This document shows positions 17,321-25,185 of a DNA stretch of 64,000 bases, in pieces; the stretch's first letter is position 1, and each line of letters starts with the position of its first letter. This stretch comes from Bacillota bacterium (GTDB taxonomy: Bacteria; Bacillota; Clostridia; Christensenellales; SZUA-584): positions 62,001 to 126,000 of the forward strand of contig JAEYZN010000012.1 in the NCBI GenBank assembly GCA_023428025.1, given 5' to 3'. Below the pieces are notes generated by a model, which was not told the DNA's origin, searched no databases, and saw only the letters and a program-made list of their open reading frames with translations. The position numbers and the translations under genes are program-made.

Positions 17321-17677
17321 ATGGATAAAACGCGTACAAGGGTCAAGATATGCGGTAAAGAGTATATGATGGCTGGCTTTGAAAGCGAGGAGTACATACA
17401 CAGAGTCGCCATCTACGTGGACCGGAAGATGTCGGAGATGAAGAGCCAGTACGTGAACCTCAGCTCCGGGACGTTGTCGGTGCTCACCGCCATCAATCTC
17501 GCGGATGATCTGCTCAAGCTTCAGGATCAACTGGAAGCGCTGCGGCGTGAATACCAGAGCCTGAGCGAAGAACTCAAGAAAGCCAGAAGCGAAGCCGCGC
17601 CTGAACGGGAAGTTAACCGGTCCAATGTTTCGGCCATAAAGAAAGAACGAAGCCAGCTGTTTGACGGTTACAAATAG
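17321..17677 (+). CDS. zapA: Cell division protein ZapA
   Basis: The 118-residue protein has the ZapA pattern: an N-terminal RVKICGKEYMMAGFESEEYIHRVA segment, then a long coiled coil (about residues 45-95) rich in Leu and Glu. ZapA binds FtsZ and bundles its filaments at the division site. It is transcribed alone from its own promoter between pheT and a strong terminator, a placement common in Firmicutes. Confidence 0.88.
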   Translation: MDKTRTRVKICGKEYMMAGFESEEYIHRVAIYVDRKMSEMKSQYVNLSSGTLSVLTAINLADDLLKLQDQLEALRREYQSLSEELKKARSEAAPEREVNRSNVSAIKKERSQLFDGYK

Positions 17678-17701
17678 ACGGCTAAGTAAAAAGTTTTGGG
17701 G

Positions 17702-17730
17702 AAAGCGCGCTTTTTGGGTGCGCTTTTTTT
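17702..17730 (+). terminator. zapA terminator
   Basis: AAAGCGC pairs with GCGCTTT across an 11-base loop, and the T run extends to 17730. Confidence 0.85.
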
Positions 17731-17772
17731 CAGGAGACTGATATATGTTTACAGTTTCGACATATTGCATTA

Positions 17773-17801
17773 TTGAAAAGGCTTGGACTTGCCTATATAC
17801 T
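17773..17801 (+). promoter_or_regulatory. Promoter of the M50-scpAB operon
   Basis: TTGAAA and TATACT stand 17 bases apart, about 28 bases before the M50 protease gene. Confidence 0.65.
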
Positions 17802-17829
17802 GGACATATCATAGCTTTGGGAGAATGAA

Positions 17830-18522
17830 ATGCTCGGAAATTTTGCGAATAACATACTCAGCAGAACCCCCATATTTCTTTTGTTCAATGGCCGCTTCGA
17901 AGAATTCCTGCTGTCGGTGCTTTATCTACTGCCTGCGCTCGTGATCGCGCTGTCATTTCATGAAGCGGCCCACGCGTGGATGGCCAATAAAATGGGCGAT
18001 CCCACAGCCAAGAATCTGGGACGGGTCACACTGGACCCGACGAAGCATTTAGACCTTTTCGGATTTATTTCGTTCCTTTTTCTCGGCTTTGGGTGGGGCA
18101 AGCCTGTGCCGACGAATCCGAGAAATTACCACAATTACAAAAAAGCCAATGTTCTGGTCTCGCTTTCCGGCGTGACTATGAACCTGATGCTTTCGTTTGT
18201 GTTCACCCTTGTCTGGTATCTGCTGATTGGAGCGTTCGGTGTCACAAACGCCATCGTTCTGACCATTATCCAGAACATCATCGTGATGAACATATTCCTC
18301 TGCTTCTTTAACCTTATACCCGTGCCGCCGCTGGACGGGCATCACCTTATCAGCGGCTTTATCGCGCGGAAAAGTCCGCGGTTTTTCATGGCTTATATGA
18401 GATATGGTCAGATTGTGCTGTTGGCCGTGCTGTTCCTGACCAACTACATCCAATACGCGCTGAGCTTTCTCGCCAGCGGCGTGTTAACATTATATTCTTT
18501 GTTTTTTGGGTTGTTTTTCTGA
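17830..18522 (+). CDS. Site-2 protease family (M50) membrane metalloprotease
   Basis: The 230-residue integral membrane protein has the zinc motif HEAAH in SFHEAAHAWMANKMGDPTA, and the second-site motif NLIPVPPLDGHHL, where the Asp completes the metal site. Several hydrophobic helices surround them. It belongs to the small YwhC/Rip-like group that lacks a PDZ domain. Its substrate is unknown. It overlaps scpA by one base (TGATG), and this protease-scpA-scpB order is widespread in Clostridia. Confidence 0.92.
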   Translation: MLGNFANNILSRTPIFLLFNGRFEEFLLSVLYLLPALVIALSFHEAAHAWMANKMGDPTAKNLGRVTLDPTKHLDLFGFISFLFLGFGWGKPVPTNPRNYHNYKKANVLVSLSGVTMNLMLSFVFTLVWYLLIGAFGVTNAIVLTIIQNIIVMNIFLCFFNLIPVPPLDGHHLISGFIARKSPRFFMAYMRYGQIVLLAVLFLTNYIQYALSFLASGVLTLYSLFFGLFF

Positions 18523-19265
18523 TGAAGGACGATTACGATTATAAAGTCAGAATCGAACAATTTGAAGGGCCGCTGGACTTGCTGTTGCACCTGATCGGCC
18601 GGGCGCGCATTGATATTGAAGATATTTTCGTCTCCGAGGTGACCGGGCAATATCTGGAGTATGTGTCGTCGATGGAATCGCTGTCTATGGATAGTGCCAG
18701 TGAATTCCTTGAAATGGCGGCCACGCTGCTGTATATCAAGTCGCGCATGATACTGCCCTCCGAGGAGGTGGAGACCGAAGAGGAAGACCCGGAGCAGGAG
18801 CTTATTTCGCGTCTTAAGACCTACAAGGTATACAAAGAAGCGGCGGAATCCCTCAGGGCGATGGAAGCAAAGGCGGAAAACGTCTACTACAAGCTGCCGG
18901 AGGAGTTGGGCTTTCCGGGTGAAAAGCTGGAGCTGGAGCAGATGACGCTGGACAGCCTGTGCGCCGCTTATATGGAGGTATTAAAGAGACAGCCGGACGC
19001 GGAGTATGAGCATATCGAAGAAGTGCAGATACGCAAGGACGCCTATACGATACGCGAACGGTCCCGCTATATACTGCGTATATTGGGGCAATGCGGCATG
19101 ACGACCTTCGGCGCGTTGTTTTCCGAAGCCCGGTCACGCATGGAAGTGGCGGTCACGTTTATCGCCCTGCTCAACATGATGCATAAGAGCCTGGTGACGA
19201 TACAGCAGGATGGTTGCTTTGACGAGATATATATTACCAGAAAATCCGAGGAGGCTGCGGGTTGA
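18522..19265 (+). CDS. scpA: Segregation and condensation protein A
   Basis: The 247-residue kleisin subunit of the SMC condensin complex bridges the SMC heads and binds ScpB. The N-terminal domain reads KVRIEQFEGPLDLLLHLI, the typical ScpA opening; an acidic middle (EETEEEDPEQE) links to the C-terminal winged-helix domain. It starts one base inside the M50 gene and overlaps scpB by four bases. Confidence 0.96.
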   Translation: MKDDYDYKVRIEQFEGPLDLLLHLIGRARIDIEDIFVSEVTGQYLEYVSSMESLSMDSASEFLEMAATLLYIKSRMILPSEEVETEEEDPEQELISRLKTYKVYKEAAESLRAMEAKAENVYYKLPEELGFPGEKLELEQMTLDSLCAAYMEVLKRQPDAEYEHIEEVQIRKDAYTIRERSRYILRILGQCGMTTFGALFSEARSRMEVAVTFIALLNMMHKSLVTIQQDGCFDEIYITRKSEEAAG

Positions 19266-19780
19266 ACGACGAGATGATGATCGGCGCGCTGGAAAGCATA
19301 TTGTTCATGGCGGGAGACGCCGTGGAGATATCCGACATTGCGGCGGCCCTGAATATTGATACGGCTCAATTAATGGGCATTGTGGACAAGGAAATTGAGA
19401 GGCGGCAGCAGGAGCACGCCGGTATGCTGTTGGTTAAGGTGGACAGCAAGCTGCAGCTGTGCACAAACCCCGAGTATTCGCCGTATATCGAAGCGGTGCT
19501 CGCGCCCGTCAAAAAATCCCGCCTGTCCCAGTCTCTCGTGGAGACGCTGGCCATCATCGCCTACAAGCAGCCCATCACCCGGTTTGAGATCGAGCAGATA
19601 CGCGGAGTGAAGAGCAGCTATTCTGTGGCGACGCTGATCGAGAGAGGGCTGATTTTGCGCGCGGGCCGGAAGAAAGCGCTCGGCAATCCCGTTTTGTATG
19701 CGACGAGCGACGAATTTCTGCGCCACTTCGGGCTGCGGTCGCTGGAGGAACTACCGGAACTAAACATCTCCGAAGCATGA
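19262..19780 (+). CDS. scpB: Segregation and condensation protein B
   Basis: The 172-residue protein has two winged-helix domains; ALESILFMAGDAVEI opens the first, and the conserved VETLAIIAYKQPITRFEIEQIRG opens the second. ScpB acts as a dimer with ScpA and SMC in chromosome compaction. The start is TTG at 19262, with GAGGAGG upstream, overlapping the scpA stop as TTGA. A 7-bp hairpin (19780-19797) without a T run follows the stop. Confidence 0.95.
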   Translation: MNDEMMIGALESILFMAGDAVEISDIAAALNIDTAQLMGIVDKEIERRQQEHAGMLLVKVDSKLQLCTNPEYSPYIEAVLAPVKKSRLSQSLVETLAIIAYKQPITRFEIEQIRGVKSSYSVATLIERGLILRAGRKKALGNPVLYATSDEFLRHFGLRSLEELPELNISEA

Positions 19781-19823
19781 ATTGATTTCCATCAATTAGA
19801 TAATAATAACAACGTCTGAACAT

Positions 19824-20411
19824 GTGAGAAAGGCGTTGTTTTTTATTATTGTCACGTTGCTGATTGTTGCGGCGGTGCTGCTGCTGGTTCTGCTGATCAA
19901 GATAAATTTTATCATCGAAGCTCGGGACACCCAGATGAGCCTGATTGTGCGCGCGCTGGGTATTACTGTGATTAAAAGAAAATATGAGCTTCGGCGGGAG
20001 AGCGGGGATATATTCACGCTCTACTGCGTCGATCAACCGAAGGAAAAGCGCGTCGTCTCCTTGCTCGATATCATCAAGACGATAGAAAAAAAACGCGCGC
20101 CCAAAAGCAACGAGCAGGCGCGCAGCAAACTATTCGCCTTCATCAACGCAAAATCCGCTTATAATCTGCGCTTTAGAATAAGCATAGGCCTGGAGGATGC
20201 TTTTGCGACGGCCATGCTTTGCGGCCTTGTCCAGTCCGCCGCGGGCGCTCTTGTTTGTTTCATCAAAAACAAAAGGCACAAAATTCTCGTAAACACTGTG
20301 CCCGTGTTTGCCAAACGTTCATTTTCGTTATCTGCAGACTGCATAATCACATTGTCTCTGGCAAATATTATTATTGGTTATATGATCTATAAAATCAATA
20401 AAAGGCGGTGA
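19824..20411 (+). CDS. DUF2953 family membrane protein
   Basis: The 195-residue protein has one N-terminal membrane helix (about residues 4-26) and the DUF2953 core: IEARDTQMSLIVRALGITV, then LRFRISIGLEDAFATAMLCGLVQSAAGAL. Its role is unknown, but the gene regularly lies between scpB and gerW in clostridia that make spores, so a sporulation link is an inference. The GTG start has no clear ribosome site and is the weak point of the model. Its stop overlaps the region in front of gerW. Confidence 0.8.
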   Translation: MRKALFFIIVTLLIVAAVLLLVLLIKINFIIEARDTQMSLIVRALGITVIKRKYELRRESGDIFTLYCVDQPKEKRVVSLLDIIKTIEKKRAPKSNEQARSKLFAFINAKSAYNLRFRISIGLEDAFATAMLCGLVQSAAGALVCFIKNKRHKILVNTVPVFAKRSFSLSADCIITLSLANIIIGYMIYKINKRR

Positions 20412-20416
20412 ACTTT

Positions 20417-20827
20417 ATGCATCCGATAGAAAATATCATGCAGACAGCAATGAGTGAAATCAAGGAGATGGTGGACGTCAACACGATAGTCGGCGATCCG
20501 GTCATATCCACAGATGGAGCGACGATCATACCCATCACAAAGGTCTCGTTTGGCTTCGTTGCGGGCGGCGGCGAATATGGCGCGTCGGGCAAACAGGGCG
20601 GGCAGGACTCCGGTGCCGGCCAGAGCCAGCAGCACCCGTTTGCGGGCGGCGCAAGCTCCGGCGTTTCCATATGCCCGGTCGGCTTTTTGGTGGTGGACGA
20701 AAACAACATACAGCTGCTGCCGGTGAGCGGACGGACAGTTGTCGAGCACTTGATTGAGGCCGTTCCCGACTTTATTGTGGAAATCAAGGAAGCTTTCAAG
20801 CGCTGCAGGGATAAAGGGGTGGAATAA
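20417..20827 (+). CDS. ytfJ: GerW/YtfJ family sporulation protein
   Basis: The 136-residue protein opens with MHPIENIMQTAMSEIKEMVD, followed by VGDPVISTDGATIIPITKVS and a Gly-rich segment, all hallmarks of YtfJ/GerW. In Bacillus this protein affects spore germination with L-alanine. The ATG at 20417, after GGCGGTGA, is preferred to the GTG at 20408 that would overlap the upstream stop. It places this organism in a spore-forming lineage. dacF follows after three bases. Confidence 0.9.
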   Translation: MHPIENIMQTAMSEIKEMVDVNTIVGDPVISTDGATIIPITKVSFGFVAGGGEYGASGKQGGQDSGAGQSQQHPFAGGASSGVSICPVGFLVVDENNIQLLPVSGRTVVEHLIEAVPDFIVEIKEAFKRCRDKGVE

Positions 20828-20830
20828 CGT

Positions 20831-21964
20831 TTGAAACGGGCGCTAAAAAAGATACCGTTATTTGCGCTGGCTTTTGCGCTTGTATTCTCGTATAATGTCA
20901 GTGGTCCCAAGGCGGTGGACGTCAGCGTTTCCGCCGAATCTGCTGTGGTTATCGAGGCGACGACAGGGCGTGTGCTTTATGAGAAGAACGCGCATGAAAA
21001 GATGCCGATGGCATCCACCACCAAGGTCATGACGGCGATCGTGGCGCTGGAAAACGGTAATCTGGACGATATCGTGGAAGTTGGCCCCAACGCCAGCGGC
21101 GTGGAGGGCTCCTCCATCTGGCTGTCGGTGGGCGAGAAGATGACGTTGTCGGACATGCTGTTTGGTTTGATGCTGGCTTCCGGCAACGATGCGGCTGTCG
21201 CTATTGCCGAACATATCGGCGGCTCGGTGGATGGATTTGTCGATATGATGAACAGGAAGGCTCAGGATATCGGCGCGTATAACACCCATTTCGCCAATCC
21301 CAACGGGCTTCCGATAGACAACCATTACACCACGGCGTATGATCTGGCTCTGATATCCGCGTATGCCATGCATAACGCGATGTTCTGCGAAATCGTGAAA
21401 ACACAGTATAAGACATTGCCCTGGGAAGGCCATGAATGGGACCGGGTGGTCAAAAACAAGAACAAGATACTCTGGAATTACGATGGCGGCAACGGCATCA
21501 AAACAGGCTTTACAAAGGATGCCGGGAGGTGTCTTTCCGCAGCGGCCCAGCGAGACGATATGCAGCTGGTATCCGTGGTGCTGGCCGCGCCCGATATGTT
21601 CAATGACTGCATGGCGCTGATGGATTATGGCTTTGAGAACTATGAGAACAGCCTGATAGTGAAGGCCGGCGAATTGGTGGGTGAGGTCGCCGTGGATGAA
21701 GGCGTGGAAGACAGCTTTCCGGTCTACACGATGGAGGATATTTATTATCCCCTGACCCAGCAGGAGATTGAACAGCTGAAAAAGCGGGTATATATTGACG
21801 ATAATGTGGCGGCGCCCGTGCAAAAAGGGCAAAGCGTGGGGCATATCGACCTGTGGCTGGGCGAAAACAAGATACAGTCTGTGGCCCTGTCCGCGCCGAG
21901 GGATATCGGAGAGAATTCCTATTCCTATAACCTTAGCAAATTGATCAACCGTTGGATCAATTAA
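20831..21964 (+). CDS. dacF: D-alanyl-D-alanine carboxypeptidase, DacF type
   Basis: The 377-residue S11 serine peptidase trims the terminal D-Ala from peptidoglycan stem peptides outside the membrane. It has a signal peptide (IPLFALAFALVFSYNVSG) and the three active-site motifs: SxxK in MASTTKVMTA, SGN in LASGNDAAV, and KTG in NGIKTGFTKDAG. A C-terminal PBP5-like beta domain follows. The TTG start at 20831 has GGGGTGG upstream. Its place after gerW fits DacF, which modifies cortex in the forespore, but that role is inferred. Confidence 0.93.
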   Translation: MKRALKKIPLFALAFALVFSYNVSGPKAVDVSVSAESAVVIEATTGRVLYEKNAHEKMPMASTTKVMTAIVALENGNLDDIVEVGPNASGVEGSSIWLSVGEKMTLSDMLFGLMLASGNDAAVAIAEHIGGSVDGFVDMMNRKAQDIGAYNTHFANPNGLPIDNHYTTAYDLALISAYAMHNAMFCEIVKTQYKTLPWEGHEWDRVVKNKNKILWNYDGGNGIKTGFTKDAGRCLSAAAQRDDMQLVSVVLAAPDMFNDCMALMDYGFENYENSLIVKAGELVGEVAVDEGVEDSFPVYTMEDIYYPLTQQEIEQLKKRVYIDDNVAAPVQKGQSVGHIDLWLGENKIQSVALSAPRDIGENSYSYNLSKLINRWIN

Positions 21965-21998
21965 GAGGATTTTGATTATGTGATTTTTGGGGGTATTC

Positions 21999-22712
21999 AT
22001 GAGGCTGAACAAGTACATTGCATCCTGTGGCGCTGCCTCCCGCCGGGGTGCAGATGTCATGATTACTGAGGGAAGGGTGACGGTAAACGGCAGACCCGTG
22101 GAATCGATTGGCATGGACATTGATCCTGATGCCGACACGGTGGCCGTTGACGGCACCCTTTTAGCGCCTCAGAACAAAAATATCTATATATTGCTCAACA
22201 AGCCCGCAGGCGTGCTCAGCACCTGCCATGACGACCGGGGCCGCAAAACCGTCTTGGATATGATCGCGGGAATAGAGGAGAGGGTTTTTCCTGTGGGCAG
22301 GCTGGATTATGACACCGAAGGGCTGCTGATCCTCACCAATGACGGGGAATTTGCATATCGTTGTACGCATCCCAAGCATGAAATGGACAAAACATACGAA
22401 GCCGTGGTTCATGGGCGGCTGGATGACGGGGCTGTCCGGCACCTTGAAAACGGCGTATTGCTGGATGGAACGAAAACAGCGCCTGCAAGGATCAAATTTT
22501 TTGAAAGATCGGAGAGTAGAGCCAGGCTGGAAATAACGATACACGAAGGCCGCAACCGGCAGGTCAAGAGAATGTTCGAAACGGTTGGATGTCATGTTAT
22601 GAACTTGAAAAGAACCTCGTTTGGAAAATTGAATCTGGGCGGCTTGCAGCCGGGTCAGTGGCGATATTTGACCTCAAACGAATTGCGCCTTTTTGATATT
22701 CAGGACAATTAA
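21999..22712 (+). CDS. rluB: 23S rRNA pseudouridine synthase, RluB family
   Basis: The 237-residue enzyme has an N-terminal S4 RNA-binding domain (MRLNKYIASCGAASRRGADVMI) and the pseudouridine synthase core with the catalytic Asp in GRLDYDTEGLLILTNDG and the later EGRNRQVKRMFETVG. RluB modifies a uridine in the 23S peptidyl-transferase region; the precise site is inferred from family. The ATG at 21999 follows GGGGGT. An in-frame TTG at 21987 lacks such a site. Confidence 0.93.
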   Translation: MRLNKYIASCGAASRRGADVMITEGRVTVNGRPVESIGMDIDPDADTVAVDGTLLAPQNKNIYILLNKPAGVLSTCHDDRGRKTVLDMIAGIEERVFPVGRLDYDTEGLLILTNDGEFAYRCTHPKHEMDKTYEAVVHGRLDDGAVRHLENGVLLDGTKTAPARIKFFERSESRARLEITIHEGRNRQVKRMFETVGCHVMNLKRTSFGKLNLGGLQPGQWRYLTSNELRLFDIQDN

Positions 22713-22825
22713 CAGCAGTTTGTTAATTTTATTTACCGAAATATTGAACATCACTAAAATTATTAAAGGATAAAGGCAAGTAATGTAGAATAAAGAAATT
22801 GGGCTAGATTGATATTTAATTGGAC

Positions 22826-22853
22826 TTGACGAGGTCAAACGTTTTCATACATA
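22826..22853 (+). promoter_or_regulatory. Possible promoter and dyad before the carboxyltransferase cluster
   Basis: TTGACG (22826-22831) and TACATA (22848-22853) are 16 bases apart; the -10 box is poor. The -35 box lies in a dyad, TTGAC-GAG-GTCAA (22826-22838), that could be an operator. The ATG is 25 bases further on with GGAGG upstream. Confidence 0.4.
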
Positions 22854-22877
22854 TTTAAAACGGAGGTTAAGTACTAC

Positions 22878-24386
22878 ATGAGCGAACTTACTGGCTTTGA
22901 CTTACTGGCTCAAAAAAGACAGTCGGCAGCACTGGGGAATCCACAGCGTACCGATGCCCAGCACGCAGCGTCAAAACTCACAGCAAGAGAGAGAATTTCC
23001 AAGCTTCTGGATGCTGAGAGTTTCGTGGAGATGCATGCTTTTGTCCAGCACTCGAATGCTGTCGCGGGCCTGAAGGAAGTCAGTGCCCCCGGCGAAGGCG
23101 TGGTGACCGGGTATGGCACCATAGACGGCCGCGGCGTTTATGTGTTTTCCCAGGACTATACGGTGCTTGGCGGTTCCATGGGAACGATGCACGCGCGCAA
23201 GATCTGCAAGCTGCTTGATATGGCGGGAAAAACGGGCCTGCCGGTCATCGGATTGCTGGATTCCATGGGCGCACGGCTGGGTGAAGGCGCAGGCGCGCTT
23301 GAAGGGTTCGGCAGCATCTATGCAAAGATGGCTGAGCTTTCCGGCGTGGTGCCGATTCTGTCGGTGGTCTGTGGCCAGTGTGCAGGCAGCGCAGCGTTTT
23401 TCGCGCCCTTAAGTGACTTTGTGTTCATGGCTGAGGGCGTTGGCGGAATCTTCACGGCGGCTCCCGGCGCTTTCAGCGAAACGGATAAGCCGTCCAAACC
23501 GGAAGCCGTCGGCGGTGCGGCTGTCCATTTCGAAAAAACAGGTCTGGTCCATTTCAAATACGCGTCGGAAGACGATGCGCTGGGCGCGCTTCGTCAATTG
23601 CTGTCATATCTTCCCGACAACAATCTTGTCGATGCGCCGATGCTGGACAACAACGATGATTTAAACAGGCTCCTCGAAAATTACTCGGGCAGTTGGGACA
23701 TTCTGTCGGTGATCTCCTCTGTGTTTGACAACGGCGTATTCTTAGAATCCCAGGCGGGATACGCGTCCGAGATCAAGACCGGTTTTGCACGCCTGGGCGG
23801 TCGAAGCGTGGGCGTTGTGGCCAACAAGCCGGGCGCGTTTATCGATACCAACAGCAGCAAAAAAGCAGCGGGCTTTGTCAGCTTCTGTGATGCTTTCGGG
23901 CTGCCTGTGGTGACGTTCGCCGACACTCCTGGTTTTGTGAAGGATTTAAAACAGGAACAGGGCAGCCTGATACAAAGCGGCGCCAGGCTGATTTCGGCCT
24001 ATGCTTCCGCAACGGTACCCAAATTGACGGTCATTACCGGAAAGGCCATCGGTTCCGGCTATATCGCGATGTCGCCCAAAGCGCTGGGAGCGGATATGGT
24101 TTATGCCTGGCCGGATGCGCAGATTTCCTGCCTGCCTGCCGACGCGGCGGCAGTGATACTCCTAAGAGACGATATCGCCAAGGCGGATGAGCCGATTGAT
24201 GCGAGAAAAGCAGCGGCTGATAAATACGCCGCAACGTTCGCGTCTCCCTGGGAAGCGGCCAAGATGGGCTATGTGGATGAAGTCATTTATCCCTCCGAAA
24301 CGCGGCAGCGGCTGGCCGGCGCTCTGGAACTTGCGATCGGCAAACGGGAAAACAAACTGCCGAAAAAGCATCTGACCCGGCCGTAG
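22878..24386 (+). CDS. Acyl-CoA carboxyltransferase (methylmalonyl-CoA type, 12S/MmdA-like)
   Basis: The 502-residue protein has two crotonase-fold halves. The N-terminal half carries KLTARERISKLLD, QDYTVLGGSMGTMHARKI and the oxyanion-forming SMGARLGEGAGAL; the C-terminal half has GVVANKPGAFIDTNSSKKA, TPGFVKDLKQEQGS and GKAIGSGYIAM. This is the family of MmdA, PccB and the 12S transcarboxylase subunit, which move CO2 between an acyl-CoA and carboxybiotin. With the biotin carrier and OadA-like genes downstream it probably uses methylmalonyl-CoA or a related substrate, but specificity cannot be read directly. Confidence 0.9.
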   Translation: MSELTGFDLLAQKRQSAALGNPQRTDAQHAASKLTARERISKLLDAESFVEMHAFVQHSNAVAGLKEVSAPGEGVVTGYGTIDGRGVYVFSQDYTVLGGSMGTMHARKICKLLDMAGKTGLPVIGLLDSMGARLGEGAGALEGFGSIYAKMAELSGVVPILSVVCGQCAGSAAFFAPLSDFVFMAEGVGGIFTAAPGAFSETDKPSKPEAVGGAAVHFEKTGLVHFKYASEDDALGALRQLLSYLPDNNLVDAPMLDNNDDLNRLLENYSGSWDILSVISSVFDNGVFLESQAGYASEIKTGFARLGGRSVGVVANKPGAFIDTNSSKKAAGFVSFCDAFGLPVVTFADTPGFVKDLKQEQGSLIQSGARLISAYASATVPKLTVITGKAIGSGYIAMSPKALGADMVYAWPDAQISCLPADAAAVILLRDDIAKADEPIDARKAAADKYAATFASPWEAAKMGYVDEVIYPSETRQRLAGALELAIGKRENKLPKKHLTRP

Positions 24387-24399
24387 CAAGGAGGATAAT

Positions 24400-24660
24400 A
24401 TGTTTGGCAGATCAAAGAAGGAAAAAAAGGAAAAACGCCAATCGGCAGTTTCTGAAGTGACACAGCAGACAGCAGTGGCTGCGCCTGAGGTGTCTGAAGG
24501 TATTGGTCCGACGGTGATCGCGGTGATTATGGCAGCGGTGGCGGCCAGCATGGGCAGATCATCCAACGGTATTGTGATAAAATCGATTCGCCGTGCGCAT
24601 TCGGCATTGCCGGTATGGGGCTCCACGGGGAGAATCGAACAGGTTACCAACAGATTTTAA
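24400..24660 (+). CDS. OadG/MmdD-like gamma or delta subunit of a decarboxylase or transcarboxylase
   Basis: The 86-residue protein has a basic N-terminus (SKKEKKEKR), one short hydrophobic stretch (IGPTVIAVIMAAVAAS, about residues 36-51) and a C-terminal SSNGIVIKSIRRAHS..WGSTGRIEQVTNRF segment, which resembles the tail of OadG/MmdD subunits. Those subunits hold the biotin decarboxylase complex together. The hydrophobic stretch is shorter than a usual membrane helix, so membrane insertion is uncertain. AAGGAGG precedes the ATG, 13 bases after the carboxyltransferase stop. Confidence 0.7.
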   Translation: MFGRSKKEKKEKRQSAVSEVTQQTAVAAPEVSEGIGPTVIAVIMAAVAASMGRSSNGIVIKSIRRAHSALPVWGSTGRIEQVTNRF

Positions 24661-24683
24661 TGACTTATTTGGAGGATAATCAA

Positions 24684-25076
24684 ATGCGTAAATTCAAGAT
24701 CAGCGTTAATGGAATCAGTTACAACGTGGAAGTTGAAGAAATCGGCGGCGCTTCGGCTCCGGCTGTGGCGCCTGTTGTTCCTGTTGCGGCGCCTGCGCCC
24801 ATTGTCGCGGCTCCTGTGGCGGCACCCGCGCCTGTCGCTGCAGCTGCTCCGGCTCCTGCCGATGGCACACAGGTCAAAGCGCCTATGCCGGGCACCATAC
24901 TGGATGTCCGTGTCAGCGCGGGTGATACCGTGAAAGAGGGCGATGTGCTGATGATTCTGGAAGCCATGAAGATGGAGAACGAGATCATGTCGCCTGTTTC
25001 CGGCAAGGTTGTCGGGCTTCCGGTCTCGAAAGGCTCTGCCGTGAACGCGGGCGACCTGCTGGCGGTATTGGCTTAA
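24684..25076 (+). CDS. Biotin carboxyl carrier protein
   Basis: The 130-residue protein has an N-terminal segment (RKFKISVNGISYNVEVEEI), a flexible Ala/Pro-rich linker of about 45 residues, and a C-terminal biotinyl domain with VKAPMPGTILDV and the biotinylation site EAMKMEN. It is the swinging arm that carries CO2 between the two carboxyltransferases beside it, equivalent to the 1.3S transcarboxylase subunit or MmdC. The start is ATG 24684 after GGAGG; a longer reading from 24615 would begin inside the preceding gene. Confidence 0.93.
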   Translation: MRKFKISVNGISYNVEVEEIGGASAPAVAPVVPVAAPAPIVAAPVAAPAPVAAAAPAPADGTQVKAPMPGTILDVRVSAGDTVKEGDVLMILEAMKMENEIMSPVSGKVVGLPVSKGSAVNAGDLLAVLA

Positions 25077-25185
25077 TCATTGCAGACTTAGGTTTAAAAC
25101 AAATGGGCTGGCGTGATGATGAGACAAAATGAGGAATCATGTCGGCCAAAGCCTATATAATACGAGTATAAGGAGGTTTAAATAG

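Noticed and set aside
20858..22156. An open frame of 432 codons on the minus strand opposite dacF
   Set aside because: It is antisense to a gene with clear active-site motifs, has no ribosome site and reads as an unnatural protein.
25156..25161. TATAAT before the OadA-like gene as a separate promoter
   Set aside because: There is no acceptable -35 hexamer at 16-19 bases, so the -10 match alone is not enough.
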